DNA of 45,864 bases from Bacteroidaceae bacterium (GTDB lineage Bacteria; Bacteroidota; Bacteroidia; Bacteroidales; Bacteroidaceae). Below the pieces are notes generated by a model. The model ran no database searches and had not been told where the DNA came from. It was given only the letters and a program-made list of their open reading frames with translations. The position numbers and the translations under genes were made by a program. This document shows, piece by piece, positions 1 through 8,698 of this stretch. Position 1 is the first letter of the stretch; each line of letters starts with the position of its first letter. The DNA is taken from positions 1 through 45,864 of the forward strand of contig JAFTNW010000015.1 in NCBI GenBank assembly GCA_017451695.1, in the 5' to 3' direction.

Positions 1-1
1 G

Positions 2-325
2 AAAAAGATAATTGCATACAAACGGTATTATGCCGACTTTATGGCAAAATTGTCCCAACCTGAACGAATAAAAATAATGCGTGCATTGTTGTTATTTGAA
101 ACGGAAGATAAAATACCGCACCATTACATAAAGTATATTCGCGACGGGATATATGAGTTCCGAGTGAATTATGGAAATAATGAATTCCGTATCTTTTTCA
201 TATACGATGGTGATACTGTTGTGGTTTTATTCAACTGTTTTAAAAAGAAAACCCAAAAGACGCCTGATAGTGAAATAAAAAAAGCAGTACAACTAAAGAA
301 AGAGTATTATGAGCAAAAAGAATGA
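2..325 (+). CDS. RelE/HigB-type toxin of a type II toxin-antitoxin pair (5' end outside window)
   Basis: The frame stays open to the left edge (residues read KKIIAYKRYYADF before the first ATG at 41), so the gene begins outside the window and ATG 41 is an internal methionine. The visible part matches the phage Gp49-like/HigB family of RelE-fold mRNA interferases: a 'GIYEFRVNYGNNEFRIFF' core strand pair, then 'VVLFNCFKKKTQKTP' and a lysine-rich C-terminal helix. Such toxins cleave mRNA at the ribosome and are neutralised by the partner HTH protein. The antitoxin frame overlaps the end of this one by 17 nt, the toxin-first order typical of higBA. The family call is firm; toxin activity is inferred. 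Confidence 0.85.
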   Translation, partial: KKIIAYKRYYADFMAKLSQPERIKIMRALLLFETEDKIPHHYIKYIRDGIYEFRVNYGNNEFRIFFIYDGDTVVVLFNCFKKKTQKTPDSEIKKAVQLKKEYYEQKE

Positions 326-605
326 AATTTATGATGTAAGTGCCGAACTTGCAAGGGAATTTGGCGAGGTTGGTACTAAAAGTCGTGCAGAGGCTACCGC
401 TAAGGCTTGGGAAGAGTACAATGCACAGATATTACTCGATGCTCGTAAGAACGCACGTTTGACACAGGCGGAGCTTGCCAAGCGTATCGGTGCTGATAAG
501 AGTTATATATCGCGCATTGAGCGAGGAATAACAGTTCCTACAGTTGCAACCCTTTACAGGATTGCAGCCGCAATGGGGCTGACTGTTGAGTTGAAACCTA
601 TTTGA
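309..605 (+). CDS. XRE-family HTH antitoxin (HigA-like)
   Basis: A 98-aa protein starting inside the toxin gene (17-nt overlap), which implies translational coupling. Residues about 40-95 form a Cro/C1-type helix-turn-helix: 'LTQAELAKRIGADKSYISRIERG' region, split here as LTQAELAKRIG and KSYISRIERG. The N-terminal 40 residues are charged and probably wrap the toxin. As in other HigBA pairs it should bind both the toxin and the operon promoter, which lies outside the window. The gene is followed by a strong bidirectional hairpin at 650-683. The HTH call is clear; pairing with the upstream toxin rests on overlap and family precedent. Confidence 0.88.
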   Translation: MSKKNEIYDVSAELAREFGEVGTKSRAEATAKAWEEYNAQILLDARKNARLTQAELAKRIGADKSYISRIERGITVPTVATLYRIAAAMGLTVELKPI

Positions 606-649
606 CGAGCATTTTTCAGAGGTCATCTTCAATATCGCACGCATAAAAC

Positions 650-683
650 AATGCCTTCCAAAGCCGCGGCTTTGGAAGGCATT
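650..683. terminator. Bidirectional terminator, 34-nt perfect palindrome
   Basis: A perfect palindrome centred on CCGCGG at 664-669 with 16-17 bp arms, preceded by TAAAAC and followed by GATTTTA. It separates the rightward toxin-antitoxin pair from the leftward 53-aa peptide gene (stop at 716) and can serve both. Confidence 0.85.
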
Positions 684-715
684 GATTTTAGATTATACTG
701 CTTACTACAATCACA

Positions 716-877
716 CTATTTCTTCTCCCATAAGTTGCCCCATGAGCCTTGATTCTTGTTGCCAAGATGCTCGCTGCCACCTTCATTGTCAATCTCAATC
801 TTTTCACTTGCAGCTATTATGGTATTGCACTCTACTACGATATACATCGCAAAGGGCGAAATATAATTCTTTTTCAT
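716..877 (-). CDS. 53-aa Bacteroidota small peptide, last gene of the sialidase operon
   Basis: Reading the minus strand from CAT at 875-877 gives an uninterrupted 53-codon frame ending in TAG at 716-718. It starts MKKNYISPFAMYIVVE, continues with a 'CNTIIAASEKIEID' segment, and ends in a polar Gly/Asn-rich tail finishing WGNLWEKK. This layout (MKK, a Pro near residue 8, a beta-prone hydrophobic strand, 'IAAS', then an acidic/Gly tail ending near a Trp) resembles a group of very short, unnamed Bacteroidales proteins. It begins only 13 nt after the sialidase stop at 891, and the next structure downstream is the terminator at 650-683, so co-transcription with the sialidase is likely. Function is unknown. 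The competing plus-strand frames here lack this pattern. Confidence 0.7.
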   Translation of the reverse strand: MKKNYISPFAMYIVVECNTIIAASEKIEIDNEGGSEHLGNKNQGSWGNLWEKK

Positions 878-890
878 ATTAGTCATAATT

Positions 891-3800
891 TTAATAGATT
901 ACTTTATTTCCGTTTACAATGTATATACCTTTTACAGGGTTGGCAACGGGGCGACCAAAGAGGTCGTATATGCGACCATCACCTGCACCCTCGGCCTCCA
1001 CTGTTTCTATGCCTGTTGTTCCGGGGAAGCGGAAACTGAATGCCGCAGCCTGTGCATCGCTTATGCTCATATACATTTTGAAACCTTTGATATCGGTACC
1101 TGTATATTTGCGCATAACAACACCAACCACGTTATCGTTCTCGTCCTTCTTTGTCTGCAAGGTATATGGGTTTTCCACACCGCTTGCAACTATCGCATTT
1201 ATGGTACCAAGCAAGTGATTTTCACCTGTAAACTCCACATTATCGGTAATGACGAAATCGTATGTACCCTCGGCTCCTTTTAGTATCACAGCCTGATTTG
1301 CAGGGATTACACCGTCGAACGAATAGAGGTCGATGTACTCGCCATTGATAACTGCGCGGTATGCAGAAACACCTTGAGGGATTTCTACCGCCACAGGGGA
1401 GTGGAATGTTGAATAACCCGCAGCACTTATTGTTACGGGGAGGGCTTCCACCTCCTCTATGCTGTGGTCGTGTGCCGCGCATGTATTATTCTTACAGTGG
1501 TCGGAGAAGTAGTTCGTGCCACTAATGTTGGCGTGCAAGAACGATGTAAGTGCGATTGTGTATTTACCATTGACACGGGGACTCTCGGCAAAAGTAACCG
1601 TTCCGCCTGCAACACCGACACCTTGCAATCCTCTTGAATAATCATCCTCTTTGAGATATTTTCCCGCGGTATAAGAGAGTAGCTGGCCGTCGGCATAGTA
1701 GAATATTGATTCTGCGCCCTTGTCTGCAGTGTAAGCCACACCTTTAACAGTTGATGCCACACCTTGCAAATATTTTACACCGGCATCACCACCATAATCG
1801 TATGATATTCTATAGAAATTACCGGGTTTAGGCTTATTAAGCACCATTCCCTCGCCAAGCGCAGCATATGCAATCAACTTGTTGAGTTTTACATTGCCGG
1901 CATCGTTCATTGCAACTTTTGCCTCGGCCAAAAGTTCCTGATTTGCTTCGGCAGCATTGTACTCTCCCAATTTATCGCCAAGCGAAGAGACCACCGTGGT
2001 TGCCTCGGAAATAAGAGCATCATAATCGGGAGCCTCAACAATCTTCACCCACGCGCCTTGGTGTCCGTTAGCATTATAGTTTGTCGCAAAGCCATAGCTT
2101 GCCGATGTAGAGCATACATATCCCTTGGCACCATCTATTTCCGATGCCAATGCATAGTCGCCATGGTAGCTTGCAGCATCGGGCACAAGGGTAAATGCGG
2201 TGGCGTAAGCCTCGTCGGCATACGATACGTTCTTTGCATTGCCGTTGGCAACATTATCCACCTTTATAAACTTGCCTGTGAGCTTGTTCTTGAAGGTGAA
2301 CGCGAAGCTGTTGTCCACATTGTATATTGCCCAGCTTATTTTGTCGGCATAGTTTTGGGTGTTATATTGGCTGTTGCCATAAGGCACTGCCTCGGTAACC
2401 TTGGGAACATAAGCATCATTTTCACTGCTTGCCGAAAGGTATATGGGGTGCCCTGTATTTGTATTAGAGGGGAAATAGATATTATACCATGCGGTATTAT
2501 CGGCGTTACTTACCTCGAACGAGAATTCCAAGGTGTTGGTGTAGTCGTATGATACACCATCACTTGCCAATCGGTAGCGGGCTCTGTCGCCTATTGATGC
2601 AATAAAGGGATATTTTGCTTTCAACACATCGTTAACCTCGCTCAATACGCAATTTTCAAGTACATCATTATATGTATTGCCGTTTGCATCGGTGAGAGTA
2701 ACATTTATGGTACCCTCTACCGTGAGGTCGGTTATTGCTGTCGATTTAATAGGTTTGAATGTAACATCGTCGGTGAACTTATAGGCGCCGTCGCTTGCCC
2801 AATCGAGTGAGAAACGTACAAAACGCATGGTGTAACCACCGAACACGCCATTCTCCTCGTAATATACACCAAGCGTACCATCGGGGAGAACAACTGCCGC
2901 ACTGTATGCCGAGCCTCTGGGACAGATTGTTTTGGCATTGCCGAATGTGGCACCCTCGTCGGTCGATAGTGCTATGCTCACATTCTGGCGGCTACCGCTG
3001 TTGGGCAATGTCTGGAATGCTATATTCCATGGGTTACCCTCCAATGTGGAGCACCATACCATATACTCGCCATCACAAGCATTACCGCTGATACCGCTGG
3101 TGAAACGTGTCTGTGAGGGGTTGTGCCATGTAGCGCCCTCGTCCGAGGTATAGTTGTAGTAGTTGTAACCGCTCGCACGAACACTGATGGCAAGGTCGCC
3201 GTTGTTGCGCTCAAGTGTCTTGGGTTCATCGGCACTCTTTGTACCGCTTGTACCGCTTACATACCAATTCTTGCCCCCATCGTCGCTCATAAAGAAGTAG
3301 AAATTCTGGCTGTTATCGGCCTCGCGATTCACAAAGCTCGATACGAGCGTTCCGTTACGTCTTTGCAAAGCAGCTCCCGAACCCGAGAAGCCACTCTTCC
3401 AAGTATTGGTGTTGGGGTTTGAGCAGTTTGCGCCAAAGAGGTCGTCGGTGTGATCGACGGGGGCCTCCCATGTGATACCGCCGTCGCGGCTGGTAATGGT
3501 CTTCCAACGGGGAGGCTCTGCGGCCGTACCGGCAAAGAAACCATGGCCGTATGTACCGGCGCTGGTCATTATACCTACAATCTCGCCATTGTCGCGATTG
3601 GTAACTATTGAAGCATCGCCGTGGCCATAATTGCCACCGGTCTCTGCCGTACCGGCTACCGTTACGGGGTCGCTCCATGTTTTTCCATTATCCTCGGAGT
3701 ACTGTGCAACGAGGTAGCAGTGCGAAGGAAGGTCGCTGTTGTGAGCCTTGCGGTCATCGGTCAATGTTACAAGGCGTGCGCCATCTTTCGATACTGTTAT

Positions 3801-5273
3801 CGCGGGGATGCGATAATAGAGTGAGCCTTTATCCATAGGCATGAGCACGGCACCCTCGGAGAGGAATATAGTAACCGCATATGCAGGGTTTCCGTTCACC
3901 TCGGCAATCTCCTTGCCATCGACCATGTAGCTCAAAATCTCGGTATCCACGGTATTACCCTCTGTTGCTGTTGTGGCAATGTCGTATGTTATCCACAGAT
4001 AGTGGTCGCCCACGGCAAGTTCCTTGCTGCCTGTTATGGTAAATGTGCCGTCATCGGCAAGTGTTACGGCTTCACCAAACTGCTCGCCATTTTGTTCGCG
4101 CCAGCTCATTTTGTTTTCGGGGTCTATGAACAACTCTCGCGAATTGGTGGCAAAGTATGCCTTAACATTGGTAATATCGGCACTGTTTGTACCAGCAAAT
4201 CGGCCTGTTACACCTTGGAAGGCACAAGTACCTGTGAGACCTGTTACACGAATGGTGGAGCGCACGATGGGCTGGTCGGTATTGCCTATACCGGTGCTCA
4301 CCTTGCCCTGCACCACGGTGGTATTTGCAACCACGGCTTCGGGATTGCTTACATCTACCTCGTCGAATTTCCAAAGCGACGCATTACCGCTTTCCGCAGC
4401 CCAACGCACAATGAGCGCACCCGACTGCTGTGCATGCAATTCGGTACCTGTATCCTTTATAATAAAATAGTCGTGAGCCTCTTCTATTGTATATATGTGG
4501 TTGGCAGCATCGGCCTTGCCGAATGCAGTACCACCGCCTGTTCCATTGCCGGCAGTTCCAATATACTCACCTCTGTAATTCTTGATGGCGAGCTTTCCAT
4601 CCTGCTCCCAGAAACTCCAAATGCGGTCGGCGCTGAAAGATTTATCACCAAAACGCATGCGGTCGGCCTCGCTATCGTAGTACATAACCTTGTTTTTGCA
4701 ATACTCTTTTGTTGCAGCACTTGTTATGTAGTACCAATACTGCTCCTCGGCTGTGCTCACTTGGGGTTTCTCTTGCTTGTCCTCTTTTATCTTTACCGTA
4801 AAATCGGTGAGCAACACACCTTTTCCATTTGTACCTGCCAATACAAACGACACACTCGACAGTTTTTGTTTTGTAGCACTCAAAGTTCTTGCTGTGGTGC
4901 TTGTCGTATAGGCTGTACCGTCGCTCATGGTGAGCGAGAGAGCTGTATCGTGATTATTATTGGCAAACGTAAAACTATACTCTTCTATCACATAGCCTGC
5001 GGGAGGTGCAAGCGTGTAGGTTGATGTCGCGGCAGAACCCGTCATCATCTGTATGTTATCACCAACCCAATTCATGTTATTCGCACCGCAAGAGAATTGC
5101 AACTGCGGTTCGGCAGTGCTCTTCCATGCGCTGTTCAATGCTTGGTTTACCGATTCACCACGATAGAGGTTGCCTGTGGTTTTGTCCACGGTATATTCTA
5201 CCGTTGTAATTTCCGTGGCCCACACGCACATGGTGCATATAAGAGCCAACAAGGTAAGTAGTTTACTTTTCAT
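891..5273 (-). CDS. Secreted multidomain exo-alpha-sialidase (GH33-like, BNR/Asp-box)
   Basis: A 1460-aa secreted neuraminidase that should release terminal sialic acids. A signal peptide covers residues 1-19. A beta-sandwich-like N-terminal region runs to about 165, followed by a trefoil-like module at about 176-310 (WYYITSA..., IWSFWEQDG, LHAQQSG). Residues about 320-475 match the BNR-associated neuraminidase N-terminal domain (STGIGNTDQPIVRS). The catalytic propeller starts with the YRIP arginine motif near 486, an acid/base candidate in NSDLP, and Asp-boxes near 525 (SEDNGKTW), 597 (SRDGGITW), 663 (SDDGGKNW), 710 (SDEGATW) and 770 (STDEGATF). The C-terminal 600 residues are further accessory modules, ending in an 'IYDLFGRPV...KGIYIVNG' tail also present on the 1692-aa sialidase. 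It has its own promoter and is followed at 13 nt by the 53-aa peptide gene. Confidence 0.93.
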   Translation of the reverse strand: MKSKLLTLLALICTMCVWATEITTVEYTVDKTTGNLYRGESVNQALNSAWKSTAEPQLQFSCGANNMNWVGDNIQMMTGSAATSTYTLAPPAGYVIEEYSFTFANNNHDTALSLTMSDGTAYTTSTTARTLSATKQKLSSVSFVLAGTNGKGVLLTDFTVKIKEDKQEKPQVSTAEEQYWYYITSAATKEYCKNKVMYYDSEADRMRFGDKSFSADRIWSFWEQDGKLAIKNYRGEYIGTAGNGTGGGTAFGKADAANHIYTIEEAHDYFIIKDTGTELHAQQSGALIVRWAAESGNASLWKFDEVDVSNPEAVVANTTVVQGKVSTGIGNTDQPIVRSTIRVTGLTGTCAFQGVTGRFAGTNSADITNVKAYFATNSRELFIDPENKMSWREQNGEQFGEAVTLADDGTFTITGSKELAVGDHYLWITYDIATTATEGNTVDTEILSYMVDGKEIAEVNGNPAYAVTIFLSEGAVLMPMDKGSLYYRIPAITVSKDGARLVTLTDDRKAHNSDLPSHCYLVAQYSEDNGKTWSDPVTVAGTAETGGNYGHGDASIVTNRDNGEIVGIMTSAGTYGHGFFAGTAAEPPRWKTITSRDGGITWEAPVDHTDDLFGANCSNPNTNTWKSGFSGSGAALQRRNGTLVSSFVNREADNSQNFYFFMSDDGGKNWYVSGTSGTKSADEPKTLERNNGDLAISVRASGYNYYNYTSDEGATWHNPSQTRFTSGISGNACDGEYMVWCSTLEGNPWNIAFQTLPNSGSRQNVSIALSTDEGATFGNAKTICPRGSAYSAAVVLPDGTLGVYYEENGVFGGYTMRFVRFSLDWASDGAYKFTDDVTFKPIKSTAITDLTVEGTINVTLTDANGNTYNDVLENCVLSEVNDVLKAKYPFIASIGDRARYRLASDGVSYDYTNTLEFSFEVSNADNTAWYNIYFPSNTNTGHPIYLSASSENDAYVPKVTEAVPYGNSQYNTQNYADKISWAIYNVDNSFAFTFKNKLTGKFIKVDNVANGNAKNVSYADEAYATAFTLVPDAASYHGDYALASEIDGAKGYVCSTSASYGFATNYNANGHQGAWVKIVEAPDYDALISEATTVVSSLGDKLGEYNAAEANQELLAEAKVAMNDAGNVKLNKLIAYAALGEGMVLNKPKPGNFYRISYDYGGDAGVKYLQGVASTVKGVAYTADKGAESIFYYADGQLLSYTAGKYLKEDDYSRGLQGVGVAGGTVTFAESPRVNGKYTIALTSFLHANISGTNYFSDHCKNNTCAAHDHSIEEVEALPVTISAAGYSTFHSPVAVEIPQGVSAYRAVINGEYIDLYSFDGVIPANQAVILKGAEGTYDFVITDNVEFTGENHLLGTINAIVASGVENPYTLQTKKDENDNVVGVVMRKYTGTDIKGFKMYMSISDAQAAAFSFRFPGTTGIETVEAEGAGDGRIYDLFGRPVANPVKGIYIVNGNKVIY

Positions 5274-5357
5274 AGATTAAATTTTAACGATTTGTTTTAA
5301 GTTTTTTCATTTATAATATCACTATTTTTGGAACAATTGCCACACCGCTCCATTTTA

Positions 5358-5388
5358 CAAATATATGATAAAATTTACAAATTACAAA
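5358..5388 (-). promoter_or_regulatory. Bacteroidota promoter for the sialidase operon
   Basis: On the minus strand TTTG (5385-5388), a 19-nt spacer, then TATATTTG (5358-5365): an exact match to the Bacteroides -33/-7 consensus. Transcription would start near 5351, giving a leader of about 78 nt before the ATG at 5273. Confidence 0.75.
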
Positions 5389-5421
5389 CTACTAAGCCAA
5401 AAACCACATAACACACAGACT

Positions 5422-5469
5422 AATAACACGCAAAGCGAGGGGCCCGTGCCCCTCGCTTTGCGTGTTATT
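5422..5469. terminator. Long perfect hairpin terminator after the NagB-like gene
   Basis: Two 22-nt arms, perfectly complementary (5422-5443 and 5448-5469), with a CCGT loop. It sits 14 nt after the stop of the leftward NagB-like gene and isolates that operon from the sialidase promoter. No strong U tract follows on the minus strand, so efficiency rests on stem strength. Confidence 0.8.
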
Positions 5470-5483
5470 TATATTTACAGTTC

Positions 5484-7406
5484 TTACAACAATTTCACAA
5501 ACATCTCTATTGCCTGATATTCGGGCAAGCCAATCTTGTCGAACAATTGCGCAGTTCCTTGTGTGCGCTCCTCGGCACGCTGCCAGAACTCGCGAGCATC
5601 CTCGCCCGGGAAGGGAACGATATCCTTCTGTGAAAGGTGGCGGAAAATTGCGTGACGTTTGCGGATGAGTTCCTCGGGGCTGAGGGGTACAGCCATATCG
5701 GCCACGGCCAAATCCCACTCCTGCCATGCACCGCGATAGAGCCATATATGGCACTCCTTGGCCCAAGACTCATCCTTAACCTCTTCCCACGCACGCAATA
5801 CGGCCTCGATACAAACACGGTGCGTGCCATGCGGGTCGGTAAGGTCGCCTGCGGCGTAAATTTGGTGAGGTTTCACCTGGCGCATAAGTGCCTTTACAAT
5901 CTCAATATCGTCATCGCCCAACAGCCCTTTCTTTATGCCACCTGTTTCGTAGAATGGAAGGTTGAGGAAATGGGCATTCGTGCGGTCGTTAAGACCAATG
6001 GAACGACAAGCTGCGCGTGCCTCTGCACGACGTATTGCTCCTTTGAGGTCGAGCAAAGCGCGGGGCTCGGGCTCACCTGGCTTTTTATTGGCTATAATAT
6101 CGCGTATTTCGTTGAACCTGTCGCCAAAGCCCATTTCACGGGCAGTATCGATATTCTGCAACACCACATCGTCATACACAGCCACGTTGCCCGATGTCTG
6201 ATATGCCACATGCACGTCGTGCCCCTGCTCGATAAGGCGGTTGAATGTTCCTCCCATGGAGATAACATCATCGTCGGGGTGAGGCGAGAATATTATCACA
6301 CGCTTGGGGAAGGGTGTAGAGGATACAGGACGGGTAGAATCGTCGGCATTGGGCTTGCCACCGGGCCAACCCGATATTATGTGCTGTATTTCGTTAAATA
6401 CTCTAATATTTATCTGGTCATAAGTATTGACACGCTCCAATAGGTCTGACAAAGAATTCTTTATATAATCCTGATGTGTCAATTTCAATATAGGCTTGTC
6501 AACCACCTGGCAAAGCCAGATAACCGCCTTGCGAATGAGTTTGGGAGTCCACTCCGTGGGAGGTGCGATGAGCCAAGGCTCCTTCACGCGTGTGAGCTCC
6601 TGCGCCGCAGCCTCATCAATAATCACCTGGATGTTACGATGCTCTTGCAGATATGTTGCGGGATAGTTCTCAGAAACGCCACCCTCGATAAGCTCTTTTG
6701 CAATAACGGTCTTCTCCTCGCCCCACATCATAAGCACCACCTTTTTGGCACTCATAATTGTGTCCATACCCATGGTTATCGCAGTCTTGGGTACCTCATT
6801 GGGATTTGAGAAAAACTTATTCTGTGTTCTGCGCGAATTGTAGCTGAGCTGCACAAGGCGTGTAGTTGATTTGGAGTATGTACCGGGCTCATTGAAACCA
6901 ACCTGGCCTATCTCGCCCACACCCATAATCATCAAATCCACCTGCCCGCGAACCTTCTGCTCATAGCTTTTACAATATTCGTTCACTTGGTCTCGTGGCA
7001 CAGTGCCATCGGGGAAATGCACGTTCTTGGGGTCGATATCCACATACTTTAAGAAATCCTCATAAACACGATGGTTGCGGCTTTGGGGATTTTCGGGTTG
7101 CATGGGATAGAACTCGTCAAGGCTGTAAACCTCCACGTTCTTAAAGCTAACCTCGCCGGCCTTATAGCGGTTCACAAGTTCCGAATATAGGCCAAGTGGT
7201 GTGCGACCGGTTGAAAGACCAAGCACAAACAGGCCATCCACTCTGTGGTTATTTATAGCTTTTACCACAACATCGGCTGCACGTTTGGCGCCCTCTGCCG
7301 CTGTGGCACATATAAGTGTGGGCACTTTTTCAAACTTGCAAATACTATCAAGCGATGCCGAAACAGGCAACTCGCCAATCTTGGGAAGTACAAATTTTGG
7401 ATTCAT
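5484..7406 (-). CDS. Glucosamine-6-phosphate deaminase-like / PIG-L deacetylase fusion protein
   Basis: 640 aa, no signal peptide, so cytoplasmic. Residues about 1-290 have the NagB/6-phosphogluconolactonase fold (LGLSTGRTP at 63-70, YSLDEFY at 94-100 with D97 matching E. coli NagB Asp72). In the catalytic loop, where NagB has D141-G-H143 and E148, this protein reads I166-G-Q168 and E173, so the Asp and the ring-opening His are missing. Residues about 365-560 form a PIG-L (LmbE-like) deacetylase with the zinc motif PHPDDD (H376, D378, D379) and a later DPHGTHR. This layout matches the NCBI 'glucosamine-6-phosphate deaminase-like' two-domain family. It is the last gene of the sulfatase-maturase operon (41-nt gap). 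A role in amino-sugar 6-phosphate handling is inferred; true deaminase activity is doubtful. Confidence 0.85.
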   Translation of the reverse strand: MNPKFVLPKIGELPVSASLDSICKFEKVPTLICATAAEGAKRAADVVVKAINNHRVDGLFVLGLSTGRTPLGLYSELVNRYKAGEVSFKNVEVYSLDEFYPMQPENPQSRNHRVYEDFLKYVDIDPKNVHFPDGTVPRDQVNEYCKSYEQKVRGQVDLMIMGVGEIGQVGFNEPGTYSKSTTRLVQLSYNSRRTQNKFFSNPNEVPKTAITMGMDTIMSAKKVVLMMWGEEKTVIAKELIEGGVSENYPATYLQEHRNIQVIIDEAAAQELTRVKEPWLIAPPTEWTPKLIRKAVIWLCQVVDKPILKLTHQDYIKNSLSDLLERVNTYDQINIRVFNEIQHIISGWPGGKPNADDSTRPVSSTPFPKRVIIFSPHPDDDVISMGGTFNRLIEQGHDVHVAYQTSGNVAVYDDVVLQNIDTAREMGFGDRFNEIRDIIANKKPGEPEPRALLDLKGAIRRAEARAACRSIGLNDRTNAHFLNLPFYETGGIKKGLLGDDDIEIVKALMRQVKPHQIYAAGDLTDPHGTHRVCIEAVLRAWEEVKDESWAKECHIWLYRGAWQEWDLAVADMAVPLSPEELIRKRHAIFRHLSQKDIVPFPGEDAREFWQRAEERTQGTAQLFDKIGLPEYQAIEMFVKLL

Positions 7407-7447
7407 ATTATCAATTTTTAGTTAGTTATACTTATAGTTTTTATCTT

Positions 7448-8692
7448 TTATCTATCTCTATCCATTACAAGTGCCGGCGACTCGCCCTTGTCGAGCATTG
7501 TTTTCATGTACCGCATTGCCGAATCGCTGTGCCTGAAAAACATCTTATATCCCTCGCATAGCACATTCATATATGGTTCGCCGTTCTTTGCATAACCAAA
7601 ACGATGTTTGGGACACTCGCCTTTGCAAAGGAAATAGTAGTTGCAACGCTTGCATTCCATGGGCAACGCTTCGCGTTTGTCGCGGCCAAAGGCCTGCTGC
7701 TCCTCGCTTTTATACATATCCACAAGCTCTTTTTCGGCAATGTTGCCCAAGCGATATTCGGGATACACAAAATGGTCGCACGAATAGACATCGCCGTTAT
7801 GCTCCACTACAAGCCCGTCGCCACACACATCGCAAAATGCACATAGCGAAGGCGGCACACCATACCAATTTGAAAGCGTTATATCGAACAGTTGCACAAA
7901 ATAACTGCCCACATCGCGCTTTATCCACTCGTCGAACACATCGCACATAAACTGCCCGTAACCGCGTGCCGAAACCGACCACGGTGCCTCTACGGCATCC
8001 TCTTCGTCGGGCGAAACTATTAACGGCCTGCGCCCCTCGCGCATTTTCACATACTCCACCACAGGCAGAAACTGCATATAGTGGTTGATGGAGCGCAGAA
8101 ACTTGTAAACCTCGGCACCACGCCCCTCGCTGCGCTTGTTCACTGTGGAGAGGAGATTGAACTCCACCCCTTTTTGAACAAAAAGCTCGGCAGCCTTCAT
8201 CACGCGAGAGAAGGTGGGCGCACCGCCGCAATCGCGACGGAAGGCATCGTGTATATCCTCGGGGCCATCGAGTGAGAGGCCCACGAGGAAACCATTATCG
8301 GCAAAGAAACGACACCACGCCTCATTTACAAGAATTCCGTTTGTCTGTATTGTGTTCTCTATGGTTTTGTCGCCTGCATACTTTTTTTGCAGTTCCATAG
8401 CCTTCTCAAAGAAGGGAAGGCCGGCCATCAGTGGCTCGCCACCATGCCAACAAAAGGAGATATTTTGCTGCGATGCCCCTTCGATATACTGCCTTATGTA
8501 TGTTTCAAGGAGTTCGTCGCTCATCCTTGGCATGGAGCCATTGTATATATCGGCCTTGTCGCGGTAGTAACAATAGTTACAATCGAGATTGCATGCCGAG
8601 CCTATCGGTTTCACCATGGTGCCGAAAGCCGGTGCCCTCCTCATCTTTGCAACATCGACGAGGTTCAAATTGTTTCTCTTGTTACTCTTCAT
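7448..8692 (-). CDS. Anaerobic sulfatase-maturating enzyme (radical SAM, SPASM)
   Basis: 414-aa cytoplasmic radical SAM protein that oxidises the active-site Ser or Cys of sulfatases to formylglycine. The [4Fe-4S]/SAM triad is C34-x3-C38-x2-C41 in 'GSACNLDCNYCYY'. 'WHGGEPL' follows, and the C-terminal half has the SPASM cysteines (CAFCDVCGDG, YSCDHF, CKRCNYYFLCKGECP) holding two auxiliary clusters. Full length for the family. It lies 6 nt downstream of an S-type sulfatase gene, which is its natural substrate, and 41 nt upstream of the NagB-like gene, so the three form one operon. In Bacteroides the equivalent gene is called chuR or anSME. Confidence 0.93.
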   Translation of the reverse strand: MKSNKRNNLNLVDVAKMRRAPAFGTMVKPIGSACNLDCNYCYYRDKADIYNGSMPRMSDELLETYIRQYIEGASQQNISFCWHGGEPLMAGLPFFEKAMELQKKYAGDKTIENTIQTNGILVNEAWCRFFADNGFLVGLSLDGPEDIHDAFRRDCGGAPTFSRVMKAAELFVQKGVEFNLLSTVNKRSEGRGAEVYKFLRSINHYMQFLPVVEYVKMREGRRPLIVSPDEEDAVEAPWSVSARGYGQFMCDVFDEWIKRDVGSYFVQLFDITLSNWYGVPPSLCAFCDVCGDGLVVEHNGDVYSCDHFVYPEYRLGNIAEKELVDMYKSEEQQAFGRDKREALPMECKRCNYYFLCKGECPKHRFGYAKNGEPYMNVLCEGYKMFFRHSDSAMRYMKTMLDKGESPALVMDRDR

Positions 8693-8698
8693 TGCCGC

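Noticed and set aside
682..882. 66-codon plus-strand frame
   Set aside because: It overlaps the 53-aa minus-strand peptide, which has a family-like pattern and operon position; this frame begins inside the terminator.
4002..5024. 340-codon open frame on the plus strand opposite the sialidase
   Set aside because: It is a mirror of the sialidase codons, with no start context or recognisable domain, while the opposite strand has a complete domain series.
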